Positions 1 to 11,154 of a stretch of DNA of 64,000 bases are shown here, one piece after another. Position 1 is the first letter of the stretch. Each line of letters opens with the position of its first letter. Under the pieces are notes generated by a model, which did no database searches, was not told the origin of the DNA, and saw nothing but the letters and a program-made list of their open reading frames with translations. The translations under genes were made by a program, and so were the position numbers. This stretch comes from Yamagishiella unicocca. Its lineage: Eukaryota; Chlorophyta; Chlorophyceae; Chlamydomonadales; Volvocaceae. The stretch is taken from assembly GCA_003116995.1 (NCBI GenBank), contig BDSL01000182.1, positions 36,304 through 100,303 on the forward strand, given 5' to 3'.

Positions 1-6
1 GTCGGT

Positions 7-675
7 GTGGGTCTGTGCCAAGGTGCGATCACCCGCAGCATCACACCTCCCTCCCACCGCCACTCACGCACCACCTCAGTGGCGAACCCTGCGGCATCAG
101 CGCCAGCAGCGACAGCGACGGCGCCAGCAGCAGCAGCAGCTCAGATGGCCGGCCTGGCAACAGGAGCAGGCGACCAAGCGGCCGCAGCGACCACAGTGGC
201 CGCGAACGTCGAGGTTATGATCGTCGTGATGGCAGCCTCCGCGGTGGCAGGAGCCGCTCCCGGGGTGGCAATGGAAGTTGCTGGAAGTGCGGCGGGGCCT
301 TCTGTCACGCCGGCAGGTGCGGCTGCGGCGTCGACCCCGAACGGCGCGGGGTCAGCGGATTCAGAACTCAACGGTGAGTCGGCTTCCTGCCAGGGCATGA
401 CCGCGGGATGCGTTGATTCTGCGGAAGGGGGACTCCCACCGGCAGATGTGATAAGCGGCTCAGCTTGGGCGGCCCTTGCTAAGGGTGGGGAGCGGGTAGC
501 TACGGGCGCTGATGCGGCGGGCGTTGTTCGGTTTACATTGGCGCTGCAACAGCGATTCGCAATGAGGCCACTTGTGATTTCGTGTCAGCTCGGGGCCCCG
601 CCCACTACCTCCGGAACGACCCGTCTATCCTCCCTGTCCGTGAGACGTTGGGTGCTCATTCCGGCAACGTGCTAG
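7..675 (+). CDS. Hypothetical low-complexity ORF, 5' end outside copy 1
   Basis: A 222-residue open frame that is Ala/Gly/Ser/Thr-rich in its first half and more mixed in composition towards the end, which argues for real coding rather than a chance GC-rich frame. Another frame (15-377) encodes an Arg/Ser-rich stretch followed by a cluster reading CWKCGGAFCHAGRC. This resembles a retroelement Gag zinc knuckle, but the spacing is C-x2-C-x4-C-x4-C, with His one residue off the CCHC position. I cannot tell which frame is used. The ORF ends 90 bp upstream of the tRNA pair. No homologue recognised. Confidence 0.3.
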   Translation: MGLCQGAITRSITPPSHRHSRTTSVANPAASAPAATATAPAAAAAQMAGLATGAGDQAAAATTVAANVEVMIVVMAASAVAGAAPGVAMEVAGSAAGPSVTPAGAAAASTPNGAGSADSELNGESASCQGMTAGCVDSAEGGLPPADVISGSAWAALAKGGERVATGADAAGVVRFTLALQQRFAMRPLVISCQLGAPPTTSGTTRLSSLSVRRWVLIPATC

Positions 676-764
676 CCTGGGCGGTGACGCAGGAAGTCGC
701 CGCTCACGGGTCCCTGGCCAATCCAGAGAGGCGACGCACGTTTAGTGTTTGTAACCTGTATTTG

Positions 765-837
765 TTCGGTATAGTCTAGGCGGTTAGGATACAAGATTCT
801 CACTCTTGAGACCAGGGTTCGAGACCCTGTAGCGAAA
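765..837 (+). tRNA. tRNA-Glu (CTC)
   Basis: Folds as a cloverleaf. The D stem is GTCT/GGAT with the GG of the D loop, the anticodon stem CAAGA/TCTTG encloses loop TTCTCAC (anticodon CTC), and the T arm CAGGG-TTCGAGA-CCCTG is perfect. The acceptor is TTCGGTA/TAGCGAA with one G-G mismatch at pair 5-68. The internal promoter boxes are intact. No run of four or more T follows before the next tRNA gene 56 bp downstream, so read-through into tRNA-Asp is possible. The acceptor mismatch leaves some doubt about function. Confidence 0.88.
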
Positions 838-893
838 CGGTACCTCGAGAGTGTGCGCCGTGAGACCCAGATCGTTGAAGGTCATGGGTCCTT

Positions 894-999
894 GTCGTCA
901 TCGTATAGTGGTCAGTATCCCCGCCTGTCAGTAGGTACCCCTCAGGGATGTGCTGATACCTGTCCGCGGGAGGCCGGGGTTCGATTCCCCGTGTCGGCG
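894..999 (+). tRNA. tRNA-Asp (GTC) with a 34-nt intron
   Basis: Exon 1 is 894-930, intron 931-964, exon 2 965-999. D arm, anticodon stem CCCGC/GCGGG with loop CTGTCAC, and T arm CGGGG-TTCGATT-CCCCG match the eukaryotic tRNA-Asp pattern. The intron sits after position 37, the standard place for nuclear introns. The acceptor GTCGTCA/TGTCGGC pairs with one U-U mismatch at 5-68 and one G-U, and discriminator G73 fits tRNA-Asp identity. Only TTT follows downstream, a weak Pol III terminator. The mismatch falls at the same pair as in the neighbouring tRNA-Glu. Confidence 0.88.
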
Positions 1000-1203
1000 A
1001 CTTTATTGTGTTCCGGCAGCTTCGTGTGTGCACTACTGGATGCAGTTATCGGTACGTCGGGGGCATCCTGACCCGCCGCGGCTCGCCCCCTTGCGAATAT
1101 GGACTGTAGGGTGAGGGGAGCGCCGTCGCCGATCGGATCCGGCAGCGTGATATACTTACTCATCGGTTGGCAGCGACGGAGTGTGGGGCCACGCCGCCGC
1201 TGG

Positions 1204-2171
1204 CTATGACGCTATGCACACCGTGGCGGCACCGCTGCTGCAGCTGCAGCCCCAGCAGGAGCAATACCAGCAGCAGTCACAGACACGGGGTACCGACCGC
1301 GCCGCCAGGTGCGGGACTTGCCCACAGACACGGCCGCTGAGCGCCCCATGCGGCCCCACGCTGCCTGGCGGCGTCGCAAAGGGGAACTGTCCGTACGGCG
1401 TCTGCGGCGGCGCCGACGGGCTGGCCTCCGCCGTTGCCGCCACCACCCCGCCGCCGCTGCCGGGTGCCGCCAGGATGCACGCGTCCGTGCCGTCGGCGCC
1501 TGCAGGCCCCCTGGAGCTCCAGTCCCGCTGCTGCGGCCAGTAGCGAGGACCCCGCACCGCCAGTCGCACCGTCTGATGCGGCTCGGGAAGCAGAGACGGC
1601 GCCACGCGCTCGTACGTCAGCAGCTGCTGCTCCAGGGATGGCTGCTGCCGGTATTGGTGAGGGGCCCCCGCCGGCGGCCCTGACGTACGAGCACCGGGCA
1701 TTTCCATCGGTGAATCGAATGTTGCTGCGCCGCCGACGGCGCAAGCGAAGCCGCCGCCCCCCGCCGGCGCGGCGCCGCCGGGGTCGTCGCCGCCGCTGCG
1801 GTGTTGGTGGCGGCGCCGTCGGCCACGGCTGGCGCCGTCGTGCTGCAGGCGGAGCCGGGCGTCTTGGCCGCCGCGCTGCCGATGACGGTGTTGGTGGCCA
1901 GCGGAGCCCCCAAGGGGGCCGAGGGGGCCCGCATGATGGGCACCGGCCCAGGCGAGTCCCCCTCCAGATGCAACGCCTCCAGCATGGGAGGCGAGCCGGA
2001 GGAGCCGCTGCCGGTGGCGGCAGCAGCGACGGCAGCGGCGGGCCAGGCAGGCGGTCTCAGGGCCAGCCGCGGGCCGTTCCGTTGGGTCAGTGGTGCGGCA
2101 TGGCTAATGGCACGGGGCGTGGGCGGTGCCGGAATCCTTGGGCTGGGAAAATCGTCGCTGGGACAGGCCAT
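1204..2171 (-). CDS. Possible minus-strand protein gene, two overlapping frames
   Basis: Two minus-strand open frames abut: 1617-2171 (184 aa, Ser/Pro/Ala/Thr-rich) and 1204-1707 (167 aa). The second contains a mixed-composition stretch (QYRQQPSLEQQLLTYERVAP) quite unlike the repetitive Arg- and Ala-rich frames on the other strand. They lie in different frames, so an intron or a frameshift near 1617-1707 would be needed to join them. A plus-strand Ala-rich ORF (1801-2253) competes. No domain recognised. The call rests on composition only. Confidence 0.28.
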
Positions 2172-2619
2172 GATAGGGCCAAACGAGACGCAGGCGTGCC
2201 CTCAAGTACCAACAGGGCCTCAGGCGCCGCTGGATCAGGGCAGTTTGAGCTAACGTTCAGGGATGGAGTCTGAGCTCATGAGTAAATGTCGTGGTGCCGG
2301 GAAGTCATGGGGGCAATGCGGAGTGCTAGTGGCAGGCAAGTTGCAAACCAGACGCTCCTCCGTTGAGACTCCCAACAGCAGGTTTGGGAGAGAGTACGGC
2401 GCCCACGTGATGCATGAGGTCAACGATGCTTCAGGTTGAATTGCGTAGGCGGAATGGACAGTCCTTCTTGCAATGTTTTCGATATGGTAATACCCGGTAA
2501 TGCCTTTCATTGCCGAGCGAGTTGAGAGCCACCCTGCTCATAAGACGAAAAATCGCCATTTCCCTTGCAGCTTTCGGTGTTATCTGACTGCTAGGTTGAC
2601 GAAGGTTGCATACAACGTA

Positions 2620-2800
2620 TCATGTCTACACCTCTCAGCTTCCGGGCGCCGCTGTTTGTGCTCTTGACCCTCGTTCGGGTTTTCGGTGGTCTCGCCTGGA
2701 TAGGTTTTTTGCTCCTGTGCCTCCGTCAGTGCCCGGCGATGTGTCCGATAGCGCTACCTTCGGGGTCTGGAGCCCACTGTAACATGTGGTTATTATTGTT
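2620..2800 (+). mobile_element. Family E retroelement 3'-end fragment
   Basis: Contains the conserved 3' end of family E: GGCGATG, a short spacer, CTACCTTC, then GGTCTGGAGCCCACTGTAAC, followed by a tail rich in GTTATTATTGTTG. The same core ends the elements at 3923-4576, 5231-5320, 29766-29870, 40448-40478 and 45781-46829. The left boundary is uncertain. A copy lies at 44615-44795. Confidence 0.6.
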
Positions 2801-2819
2801 GACTTAGAGACGACGGAGC

Positions 2820-3560
2820 GTAGCGATCGGAGACTCCAAGGCTGGTTCTGTGCGACTGTCGTACAACTGTAATCGAGTGGCGAGTTTAATTCCCTTCAGC
2901 TCTCTTGTTTCAGGCATTCTGCCTTTCACTCTGATTGAGCTTCAGCTTTTAGCTGTTGTTACCCGCCCACCTCCCCTCCTGGAGCTTGTTTACAACCTCT
3001 CCCTCCTGCATCCTGCCCTACAGAAGCCTCCACGTTCGGCTCAACTGGCGGCGGGCCGGCTACGGGTTCCGGCTGAGACCGGTCTCGGACGGTAGCCACG
3101 TGATGGGGGCCTTGGGAGGCCGGGGGTCGGGGTTGGGGAGGCTTTGGGGCTTTTGTTGACCGGGCGATCGGGATCTGAGTGCCGGTCGTAGTTTGGCCCG
3201 TCACGGGTTTCGTCGGGTCGTTCCGGGGATGGTGCGCCCGTCGGGTGTGTGAGTGCCCAGTGCGGGTTTAGCGAGCTGCGCTTCCGTGTTGTGGGCGTCT
3301 TTGGGCCACGCGTGTGCGGGGTCGCTTTGGCGGCGGGTTTGGCCGTGTGCGTGTGTGTTTGGCAGGTCGCGCCGCGTGTGGGTTCGGCTGCGCGGTTGTC
3401 CGTGTGTGGCTGGTGGCCTCTGCCGCGCAGCCGGTTTTGCCGCCGTTCGTTTCGCTGTTGCTCTCTCTCTGCAGTGTAAGGGCCCTTGGCAGTCGTTCCC
3501 CGTTCCTCTCGCTTCCAGCCTTCAGCACCAAAAACCGCCATCCTCAGCATCGAGCCACGA
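2820..3560 (+). repeat. Family G dispersed repeat with a G/T-rich core
   Basis: Diverged relative of 40165-40905: both begin with a GGTTCTGT motif, share a GGCATTCTGCCT block, a CCCACCTCC block and a CTCTCTGCAGTGTAAGG block near the right end, and carry a strongly G/T-skewed middle (3085-3480 here). No reliable reading frame is shared. It may be an untranslated part of a retroelement; the family is not recognised. Confidence 0.5.
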
Positions 3561-3918
3561 GATTACAGGTTAAGGGAGACAGGAGCACAGAACTTTTTAT
3601 GTGTTTTGGTCCCGCGACTGATGAGGGGTCTCATTAGGCCCCTGCCGGAGGGTGCTTCTCTGTGTTTTCCTCTTTTCCCTCCTCAGTGGGTCTTACCTGG
3701 GATCTCAGGTGGAAGGTTATTGTTCGGCTTGCAGTGACGTTCTGCTGTTCGCTCTGGGACGGAGGTTTGCTTTGGCTGCAGTTGGTGTATTGGGCCATAT
3801 GGGCTACTGTCCCCTGGGTGGTTGTTGCCGCTGTTCGGAGCCGCTCTTGGTGGTATCGCGGTCGTATCTCGGTCTTTTTTCGCCTTGTGTATCTGGGACC
3901 CAGCGTAAGGGTTGCTGC
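3561..3918. other. No gene seen; target of the copy-2 insertion
   Basis: Contains the AGTTGG site (3780-3785) that is duplicated around the extra element in copy 2. The right part (about 3805-3918) recurs in block B at 26370-26490, there without the element that follows at 3923. No convincing reading frame. Confidence 0.5.
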
Positions 3919-3922
3919 TACT

Positions 3923-4576
3923 GTTGTAACGGTTACAGTGGGTTCCAGACCAAGAGGTAGAACCATCGGGCGCATCGCCTGACACTGAACAAGACGGAGG
4001 AAACAAAGACCGACATGCACCGAAACAAAGGCAAACCACCAGAACACCAAGTTGACAGGCCGTAGGCATACAGAGCAACAGCCAGCACCCCAGGGGGAAT
4101 TTGCACTAGAGGCTCCCCTATCAGGAACTGGCCACCAACCAACCTAACAGCCCAGCACCCGACGAACCAGTGAAGCGCCGCAACGATGCAAACATCGGAA
4201 CCCGCCACCTCTCATCCCATAAGGCACGGACCCCTAGCAGGGCTCAACACGCCTATATAACCAGAAAGTATGAAGCAAGGGAAACCCCGCTCCCCAAGAC
4301 AACCCGAGCCGATCAGGAATCCACCAGTACCTCAGCCGGTCCCCCGCACACAAGGCGATTGGCGACAACCCGCAAGAAAGGATGCCGAGGCCCCACTGCA
4401 TCCCAGCCTTTCTGGGGAAGCCCCAGCGCAGCAAAGCCCCTCAAAAGGGCCCACAACTCCACCACCCCACGGCGAACGGCGCGATCCAGAAGACCACTAC
4501 CCGGATGAAGAGGGGGACCACCAGCCTCCGCCCTTTTCAAGGCCGCGGCCATAAAACGGCGCCCCACCTCCAATAA
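3923..4576 (-). mobile_element. Family E retroelement, 654 bp, TACT flanks
   Basis: Block B at 26490-26493 shows the matching empty site, where the flanks read straight through TACT. Here TACT stands on both sides (3919-3922 and 4577-4580). Read on the minus strand, the element ends in the family core GGTCTGGAACCCACTGTAAC. A minus-strand ORF (4313-4573) ends with the motif PRHPF and aligns in frame with the related element at 29060-29600, but the opposite strand aligns in frame too, so coding is unproven. The 5' end is probably truncated. Confidence 0.7.
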
Positions 4577-4580
4577 TACT

Positions 4581-5230
4581 AATACTGTTGTTCCGCAAAC
4601 AGTGCACCGATTGATCTTGGTTGGGCCTAAAAGCTGCCGGTGTCGGGCGGCAACTCCATGTTGCTGATGGAAGCTGTCTTCGTACTTAAGATGCTAACCA
4701 GACTCTCAGTGGTTCAGGGAAGCGAACCGCGTTCCCACTAACGCCCAGTCCCCCAGGGTATCACGATATACGCAGTCAGACGTTCATAGTTACTTTGGGA
4801 GGATGCAGCATGCATCTCCAAACGTGTATCCCAAACTAACGTTTTCCTAATTGGCTTCCCTAGTCAGTGCCGACCCACGTTTTTTCATCACATACCCATT
4901 CGTAAGGTCTGAGCGGCGGCAGCTGTGTCTGAAATATGCTCTTCACGTCCTGCTGGGGCTTCTGTAGGACAAGTAACGCAACCAATGGGACCGGCCTGCT
5001 GCCGCAGCAGTTCAGCCTTTCCCGTCGAACTGCTCTGCCTTCCTCTTCCCAACCCCCACCCCCCCATTTTTAAATCCGACTTGCGCCGAGCTCATTCCTC
5101 AGTCGCCGGCTGTGCACACACCGGCGCCAGTGACGGCCAGGCCCCCAGCTTCACGGTACCGCCACCACCACCACCGGACCTCCGGTGCGTCCTTTGCCTT
5201 GTTCAGCGGTCGGCGTACATACGTTCTACC
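4581..5230. other. No gene seen
   Basis: The first 65 bp recur in block B at 26494-26545, immediately after the empty site. The rest has only short, compositionally random open frames. The equivalent stretch in copy 2 is 47635-48284. Confidence 0.4.
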
Positions 5231-5320
5231 TGATGGCCATACCTCACGGTCTGGGGCCCACTGTAATAATGTTCCTACTACTACTACGACTACTACGACT
5301 GCTGGTATCACCGCCGGGCC
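5231..5320 (+). mobile_element. Family E 3' end with a CTA-type tail
   Basis: GGTCTGGGGCCCACTGTAAT is followed by a microsatellite-like tail of ACTACTACTACGACTACTACG. That is the expected layout of a non-LTR retroelement 3' end on the plus strand. Its left extent is unclear. Copy at 48285-48374. Confidence 0.55.
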
Positions 5321-6069
5321 AGCAGGCAGGCAGGGCTCGACGTACGGTGGCGCAAGCACACAAACCGGCAACTGCCCAGGCCGGTGCACGCATAATTAAA
5401 CGGAATTAACGCGCAGACACGCACCAAGTATACATTCCACAATGCCGGCGGGACCGTCCATTTGTGGGGCCACACTCGACCACCAATGCTGGTGATGCGC
5501 GTGGTCAATAGCAATCGTGCCATTGTGCCCACGACCTCTTCCCCCATGACGACAGGACCACCAGCGCCCGTGCAGCCGTCTTGGCACCCGAATTGCCGGC
5601 TCCAGTCGCAAAGATACCGCGCGCAACACGCAGCACCTGTCCGTGCTGACACATACACATACACGTACCCCGACTCTCTACACCTGACGTGCCGAAATAA
5701 CAATTTTCTACGCTACGGAGTTCGCGGCTTAGCGCTACTCAAAACACGTACCCGCCGACTCCCGTCCCGTGCGCCAGCCATCACCTACCGAGGCAGCAGA
5801 GCCTCGAGCGAGGCATCGGCTCGTGGTGCCTCGCATCGCCTTGGCCCGCATCGGGTGAATCCTCGGTGAGGCTGAACAGCTGATCGTCCAGCTCGGGGCG
5901 TCGCCGCCATCCCTCCAAGCCCCGAGCAGACCATCCACACGGTTAGGAACGGGCCAAGCGATTAGTCTGGTGCCGTCTCGTATCTCCCGTATCGGAGCCG
6001 ACCAGGGCAACGGCCCCGACACTGTAGAACACTTCATCATTTGAAGAGGAGGTGCGGCCACCGGCGGGT
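5321..6069. other. No gene seen
   Basis: Moderately GC-rich sequence with overlapping short ORFs on both strands and no recurrent motif. Copy 2 (48375-49127) has ACGT added after GGAATT at about 48461, in an otherwise identical stretch. Confidence 0.4.
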
Positions 6070-6225
6070 GCGGAGTGAGCAGCAGGTGGTGCGGTGGTGG
6101 GGAGCGGGTGGGGGGAAGCCACCAGCAGGTGGTGTGGTGCTGGGGAACAGGTGGTGTGGTGGTGGGGAGCAGGTGGGGGGAAGGAGTGGTGGGGCGGGTG
6201 GGGGGAAGCCGCCAGCAGCGAGTAC
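6070..6225 (+). repeat. G-rich minisatellite (GGTGG-type)
   Basis: Imperfect repeats of a unit combining GGTGGTG, GGGGAGC and GGTGGGGGGAAGCC. The tract has many G runs on the plus strand and could form quadruplexes. Copy 2 is 49128-49283. Confidence 0.75.
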
Positions 6226-6705
6226 AGCCGTGGCGGTTGTAATTTCTTCATTCGGCAGCAGCGAACTGTAGGAGGAGAGGGGCGCCATCCAGGTCCTCGT
6301 GATGCCCCCTCGCTCCGTCCTGAAGCCAAGTGACGACCTCTGCAGATAGTTCGGTACGGCCGCCAGACAGCTCCGTCCTGGGTGACGGGCGTAACGTAGT
6401 GGGCGGTTGACTAGAGCAGCAGCCTACGCGCGCCGTGAACGCGTGCCGGCTGCCGTACATATACGCCGCACGCACGTGGGCGGCACGCGCCTGCCGTACG
6501 TGCAGCCGGCCGCGGCGATGGCGGGCAGTTACTGGAGGTGATGGTGGAGGCGATGGTGGAGGTCCAGCGGCATGTCGGCTGTCAAATAGCGACGGAGGGG
6601 GATACAGGATGGCGGTGGTGACTACGACGTTGGTTAGCGGGCGGGCGGCGGCGGCAGCTGGTTGCCGCCGCCAGATAGACCGGCGGTGTGGAGCTCTCTT
6701 GGAAC
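6226..6705. other. Leader of the macrosatellite array, no gene assigned
   Basis: Unique sequence just upstream of the first array unit, with GGAGGT/GGTGGAGG-rich patches around 6530-6560. A 157-aa plus ORF (6435-6908) and a 194-aa minus ORF (6248-6832) overlap, run into the array and look like random GC-rich frames. Copy 2 is 49284-49763. Confidence 0.4.
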
Positions 6706-8142
6706 GTACGGCTACCTGCGACACGCACGCCGGATGCGCTCCCAAGTTCGGCGCGCAGTACTCGTACGTAGGAGATGACGTAGGGCGGGCTCGGGCGATG
6801 CAGGGCGGGCGCGGGGCAGGGGTGCAAAACAAGCAACCCCCCCCGGGGGAAGGGGGGTGGAGGAGGTGGGTGCATGTAGCAGCAGTAGTTAGTGGCGGTT
6901 CATCTTAGCGACGGTGGTCGCATATAGGCGCGAGGGTCGGGCGACAAATGTAAAGCAGGGTATGCAGCAGGTATGTAAAGCAGGGTATACAGGTGACGAC
7001 AGCAGTGGTAGGTTCTACGTGGCTAGGGTCGGAGGGGCCGGGACAACGGGCGAGGCAAGGCATCCGCTGCACCAAAGGCTGGATTACCAAGGCTGTGAGG
7101 AAGCAGGCTGCTGAAGACAACCGGCTGCAAACATATGGCTGGCGGGCTGGACGTACGCTGAAGGGCTGGCTGAGCGGTGCAGCAGACACCTTGCCCCACC
7201 CGATCCTCCACGACACCCGCGCGAGGTGCGAGCGAGTCAGAGCGCGCGCTGTAACCATGCAAGGTAGCGAGCAGCAACAGGCGGTATCCTACTATTTGTG
7301 GCACCCAAAACCGCCCTGGCGACGGGCTGCTGCTGCCCAATAAGCGTAGGTGCCCGGACCCGCCCTTGCCGCTGGACTGCATACCCGTACCCTGCCCTCA
7401 CTCACCTACCTGCTGAAACTGATCACTAGGATGCCAGGGAGACCAGGACGGCTGCTGGCGACACTTGAGAGTGCGCCGCTGCCGTACACCACATGGAGTC
7501 CTACGGGAGGAAGGGGGAACACGGCGGGGCAGGGGAGGGGAGCGAAAGAACGACTCAGCACCCGAAATACCTGCAGAGAGGAAATGCGACGCGATGTGTC
7601 CCGTACGAAACACACGAAACAACTCACAGTGGCAGGACCAGCCGAAGATGGAACGAACGGGCGGCGCCGGGCTGGGCAGCTCGGGCGACGGTGGCTTAGG
7701 CGAGGGTGGCGCCAGGTTGGGCGGCTCGGGCGACGGCAGCTTAGGCGAGGGCGGCGCCGAGCTGGGCGGCTCGGGCGACGGCGGCAGCGGCGAAGGTGGC
7801 GCCGGGCTGGGCGGCTCGGGCGACGGCGGCGCAAGCGAGGGCGGCGCCGGGCTGGGCGGCTCGGGCGACGTCGGCTGCGGCGAGGGCGACGCCGGGCTTT
7901 GCGGCTCGGGCGACGTCGGCTGCGGCGAGGGCGACGCCGGGCTGGGCGGCGCCGGGCTGGGCGGCTCGGGCGACGGCGGCGCAAGCGAGGGCGGCGCCGG
8001 GCTGGACGGCTCGGGCGACGTCGGCTGCGGCGAGGGCGACGCCTGGCTGGGCGGCGCCTGGCTGGGCGGCTCAGGCGACGGCGGCGCAGGCGAGGGCGGC
8101 ACCGGGCTGGGCGGCTCGGGCGACGGCGGCTGAGGCTCGGTC
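6706..8142 (-). repeat. Macrosatellite unit 1 (1437 bp)
   Basis: The minisatellite part is about 7656-8132. The minus strand carries an open frame (7398-8312, 304 aa, running into the next unit) with repeated [13 protein letters not shown] motifs. Same length class as copy 2 unit 1. Confidence 0.9.
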
Positions 8143-9822
8143 GTACGGTTACCTGCGACACGCACGCCGGATGCGCTCCCAAGTTCGGCGCGCAGTACTC
8201 GTACGTAGGAGATGACGTAGGGCGGGCTCGGGCGATGCAGGGCGGGCGCGGGGCAGGGGTGCAAAACAAGCAACCCCCCCCGGGGGAAGGGGGGTGGAGG
8301 AGGTGGGTGCATGTAGCAGCAGTAGTTAGTGGCGGTTCATCTTAGCGACGGTGGTCGCATATAGGCGCGAGGGTCGGGCGACAAATGTAAAGCAGGGTAT
8401 GCAGCAGGTATGTAAAGCAGGGTATACAGGTGACGACAGCAGTGGTAGGTTCTACGTGGCTAGGGTCGGAGGGGCCGGGACAACGGGCGAGGCAAGGCAT
8501 CCGCTGCACCAAAGGCTGGATTACCAAGGCTGTGAGGAAGCAGGCTGCTGAAGACAACCGGCTGCAAACATATGGCTGGCGGGCTGGACGTACGCTGAAG
8601 GGCTGGCTGAGCGGTGCAGCAGACACCTTGCCCCACCCGATCCTCCACGACACCCGCGCGAGGTGCGAGCGAGTCAGAGCGCGCGCTGTAACCATGCAAG
8701 GTAGCGAGCAGCAACAGGCGGTATCCTACTATTTGTGGCACCCAAAACCGCCCTGGCGACGGGCTGCTGCTGCCCAATAAGCGTAGGTGCCCGGACCCGC
8801 CCTTGCCGCTGGACTGCATACCCGTACCCTGCCCTCACTCACCTACCTGCTGAAACTGATCACTAGGATGCCAGGGAGACCAGGACGGCTGCTGGCGACA
8901 CTTGAGAGTGCGCCGCTGCCGTACACCACATGGAGTCCTACGGGAGGAAGGGGGAACACGGCGGGGCAGGGGAGGGGAGCGAAAGAACGACTCAGCACCC
9001 GAAATACCTGCAGAGAGGAAATGCGACGCGATGTGTCCCGTACGAAACACACGAAACAACTCACAGTGGCAGGACCAGCCGAAGATGGAACGAACGGGCG
9101 GCGCCGGGCTGGGCAGCTCGGGCGACGGTGGCTTAGGCGAGGGTGGCGCCAGGTTGGGCGGCTCGGGCGACGGCAGCTTAGGCGAGGGCGGCGCCGAGCT
9201 GGGCGGCTCGGGCGACGGCGGCAGCGGCGAAGGTGGCGCCGGGCTGGGCGGCTCGGGCGACGGCGGCGCAAGCGAGGGCGGCGCCGGGCTGGGCGGCTCG
9301 GGCGACGTCGGCTGCGGCGAGGGCGACGCCGGGCTTTGCGGCTCGGGCGACGTCGGCTGCGGCGAGGGCGACGCCGGGCTGGGCGGCGCCGGGCTGGGCG
9401 GCTCGGGCGACGGCGGCGCAAGCGAGGGCGGCGCCGGGCTGGACGGCTCGGGCGACGTCGGCTGCGGCGAGGGCGACGCCTGGCTGGGCGGCGCCTGGCT
9501 GGGCGGCTCAGGCGACGGCGGCGCAGGCGAGGGCGGCACCGGGCTGGGCGGCTCAGGCGACGGCGGTGCAAGCGACGGCGGCGGCGGGCTGCTGGGCGGC
9601 TCGGGCGACGGCGGCGCAAGCGAGGGCGGCGCCGGGCTGGGCGGCTCGGGCGACGTCGGCTGCGGCGAGGGCGACGCCTGGCTGGGCGGCGCCTGGCTGG
9701 GCGGCTCAGGCGACGGCGGTGCAAGCGACGGCGGCGGCGGGCTTGGAGGCTCGGGCGACGGCGGCGCAAGCGAGGGCGGTGCCGGGCTGGGCGGCTCGGG
9801 CGACGGCGGCTGAGGCTCGGTC
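8143..9822 (-). repeat. Macrosatellite unit 2 (1680 bp)
   Basis: Expanded minisatellite (about 9093-9812). The minus ORF 8835-9992 is 385 aa. This length class is absent from copy 2. It has a unique GGGCTGCTGGGC variant near 9587 that adds one residue to the Pro-rich frame. Confidence 0.9.
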
Positions 9823-11154
9823 GTACGGTTACCTGCGACACGCACGCCGGATGCGCTCCCAAGTTCGGCGCGCAGTACTCGTACGTAGGAGATGACGTAG
9901 GGCGGGCTCGGGCGATGCAGGGCGGGCGCGGGGCAGGGGTGCAAAACAAGCAACCCCCCCCGGGGGAAGGGGGGTGGAGGAGGTGGGTGCATGTAGCAGC
10001 AGTAGTTAGTGGCGGTTCATCTTAGCGACGGTGGTCGCATATAGGCGCGAGGGTCGGGCGACAAATGTAAAGCAGGGTATGCAGCAGGTATGTAAGGCAG
10101 GGTATACAGGTGACGACAGCAGTGGTAGGTTCTACGTGGCTAGGGTCGGAGGGGCCGGGACAACGGGCGAGGCAAGGCATCCGCTGCACCAAAGGCTGGA
10201 TTACCAAGGCTGTGAGGAAGCAGGCTGCTGAAGACAACCGGCTGCAAACATATGGCTGGCGGGCTGGACGTACGCTGAAGGGCTGGCTGAGCGGTGCAGC
10301 AGACACCTTGCCCCACCCGATCCTCCACGACACCCGCGCGAGGTGCGAGCGAGTCAGAGCGCGCGCTGTAACCATGCAAGGTAGCGAGCAGCAACAGGCG
10401 GTATCCTACTATTTGTGGCACCCAAAACCGCCCTGGCGACGGGCTGCTGCTGCCCAATAAGCGTAGGTGCCCGGACCCGCCCTTGCCGCTGGACTGCATA
10501 CCCGTACCCTGCCCTCACTCACCTACCTGCTGAAACTGATCACTAGGATGCCAGGGAGACCAGGACGGCTGCTGGCGACACTTGAGAGTGCGCCGCTGCC
10601 GTACACCACATGGAGTCCTACGGGAGGAAGGGGGAACACGGCGGGGCAGGGGAGGGGAGCGAAAGAACGACTCAGCACCCGAAATACCTGCAGAGAGGAA
10701 ATGCGACGCGATGTGTCCCGTACGAAACACACGAAACAACTCACAGTGGCAGGACCAGCCGAAGATGGAACGAACGGGCGGCGCCGGGCTGGGCAGCTCG
10801 GGCGACGGTGGCTTAGGCGAGGGTGGCGCCAGGTTGGGCGGCTCGGGCGACGGCAGCTTAGGCGAGGGCGGCGCCGAGCTGGGCGGCTCGGGCGACGGCG
10901 GCAGCGGCGAAGGTGGCGCCGGGCTGGGCGGCTCGGGCGACGGCGGCGCAAGCGAGGGCGGCGCCGGGCTGGGCGGCTCGGGCGACGTCGGCTGCGGCGA
11001 GGGCGACGCCTGGCTGGGCGGCGCCTGGCTGGGCGGCTCAGGCGACGGCGGTGCAAGCGACGGCGGCGGCGGGCTTGGAGGCTCGGGCGACGGCGGCGCA
11101 AGCGAGGGCGGTGCCGGGCTGGGCGGCTCGGGCGACGGCGGCTGAGGCTCGGTC
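9823..11154 (-). repeat. Macrosatellite unit 3 (1332 bp)
   Basis: Short minisatellite class, minus ORF 10515-11324 (269 aa). It carries GTATGTAAGGCAGG (near 10089), shared only with unit 4; the other units have GTATGTAAAGCAGG. Confidence 0.9.

Noticed and set aside
15..377. Canonical retroviral-type CCHC zinc knuckle
   Set aside because: Spacing is C-x2-C-x4-C-x4-C with His one residue off, and no protease, RT or LTR follows, so only a resemblance is noted.
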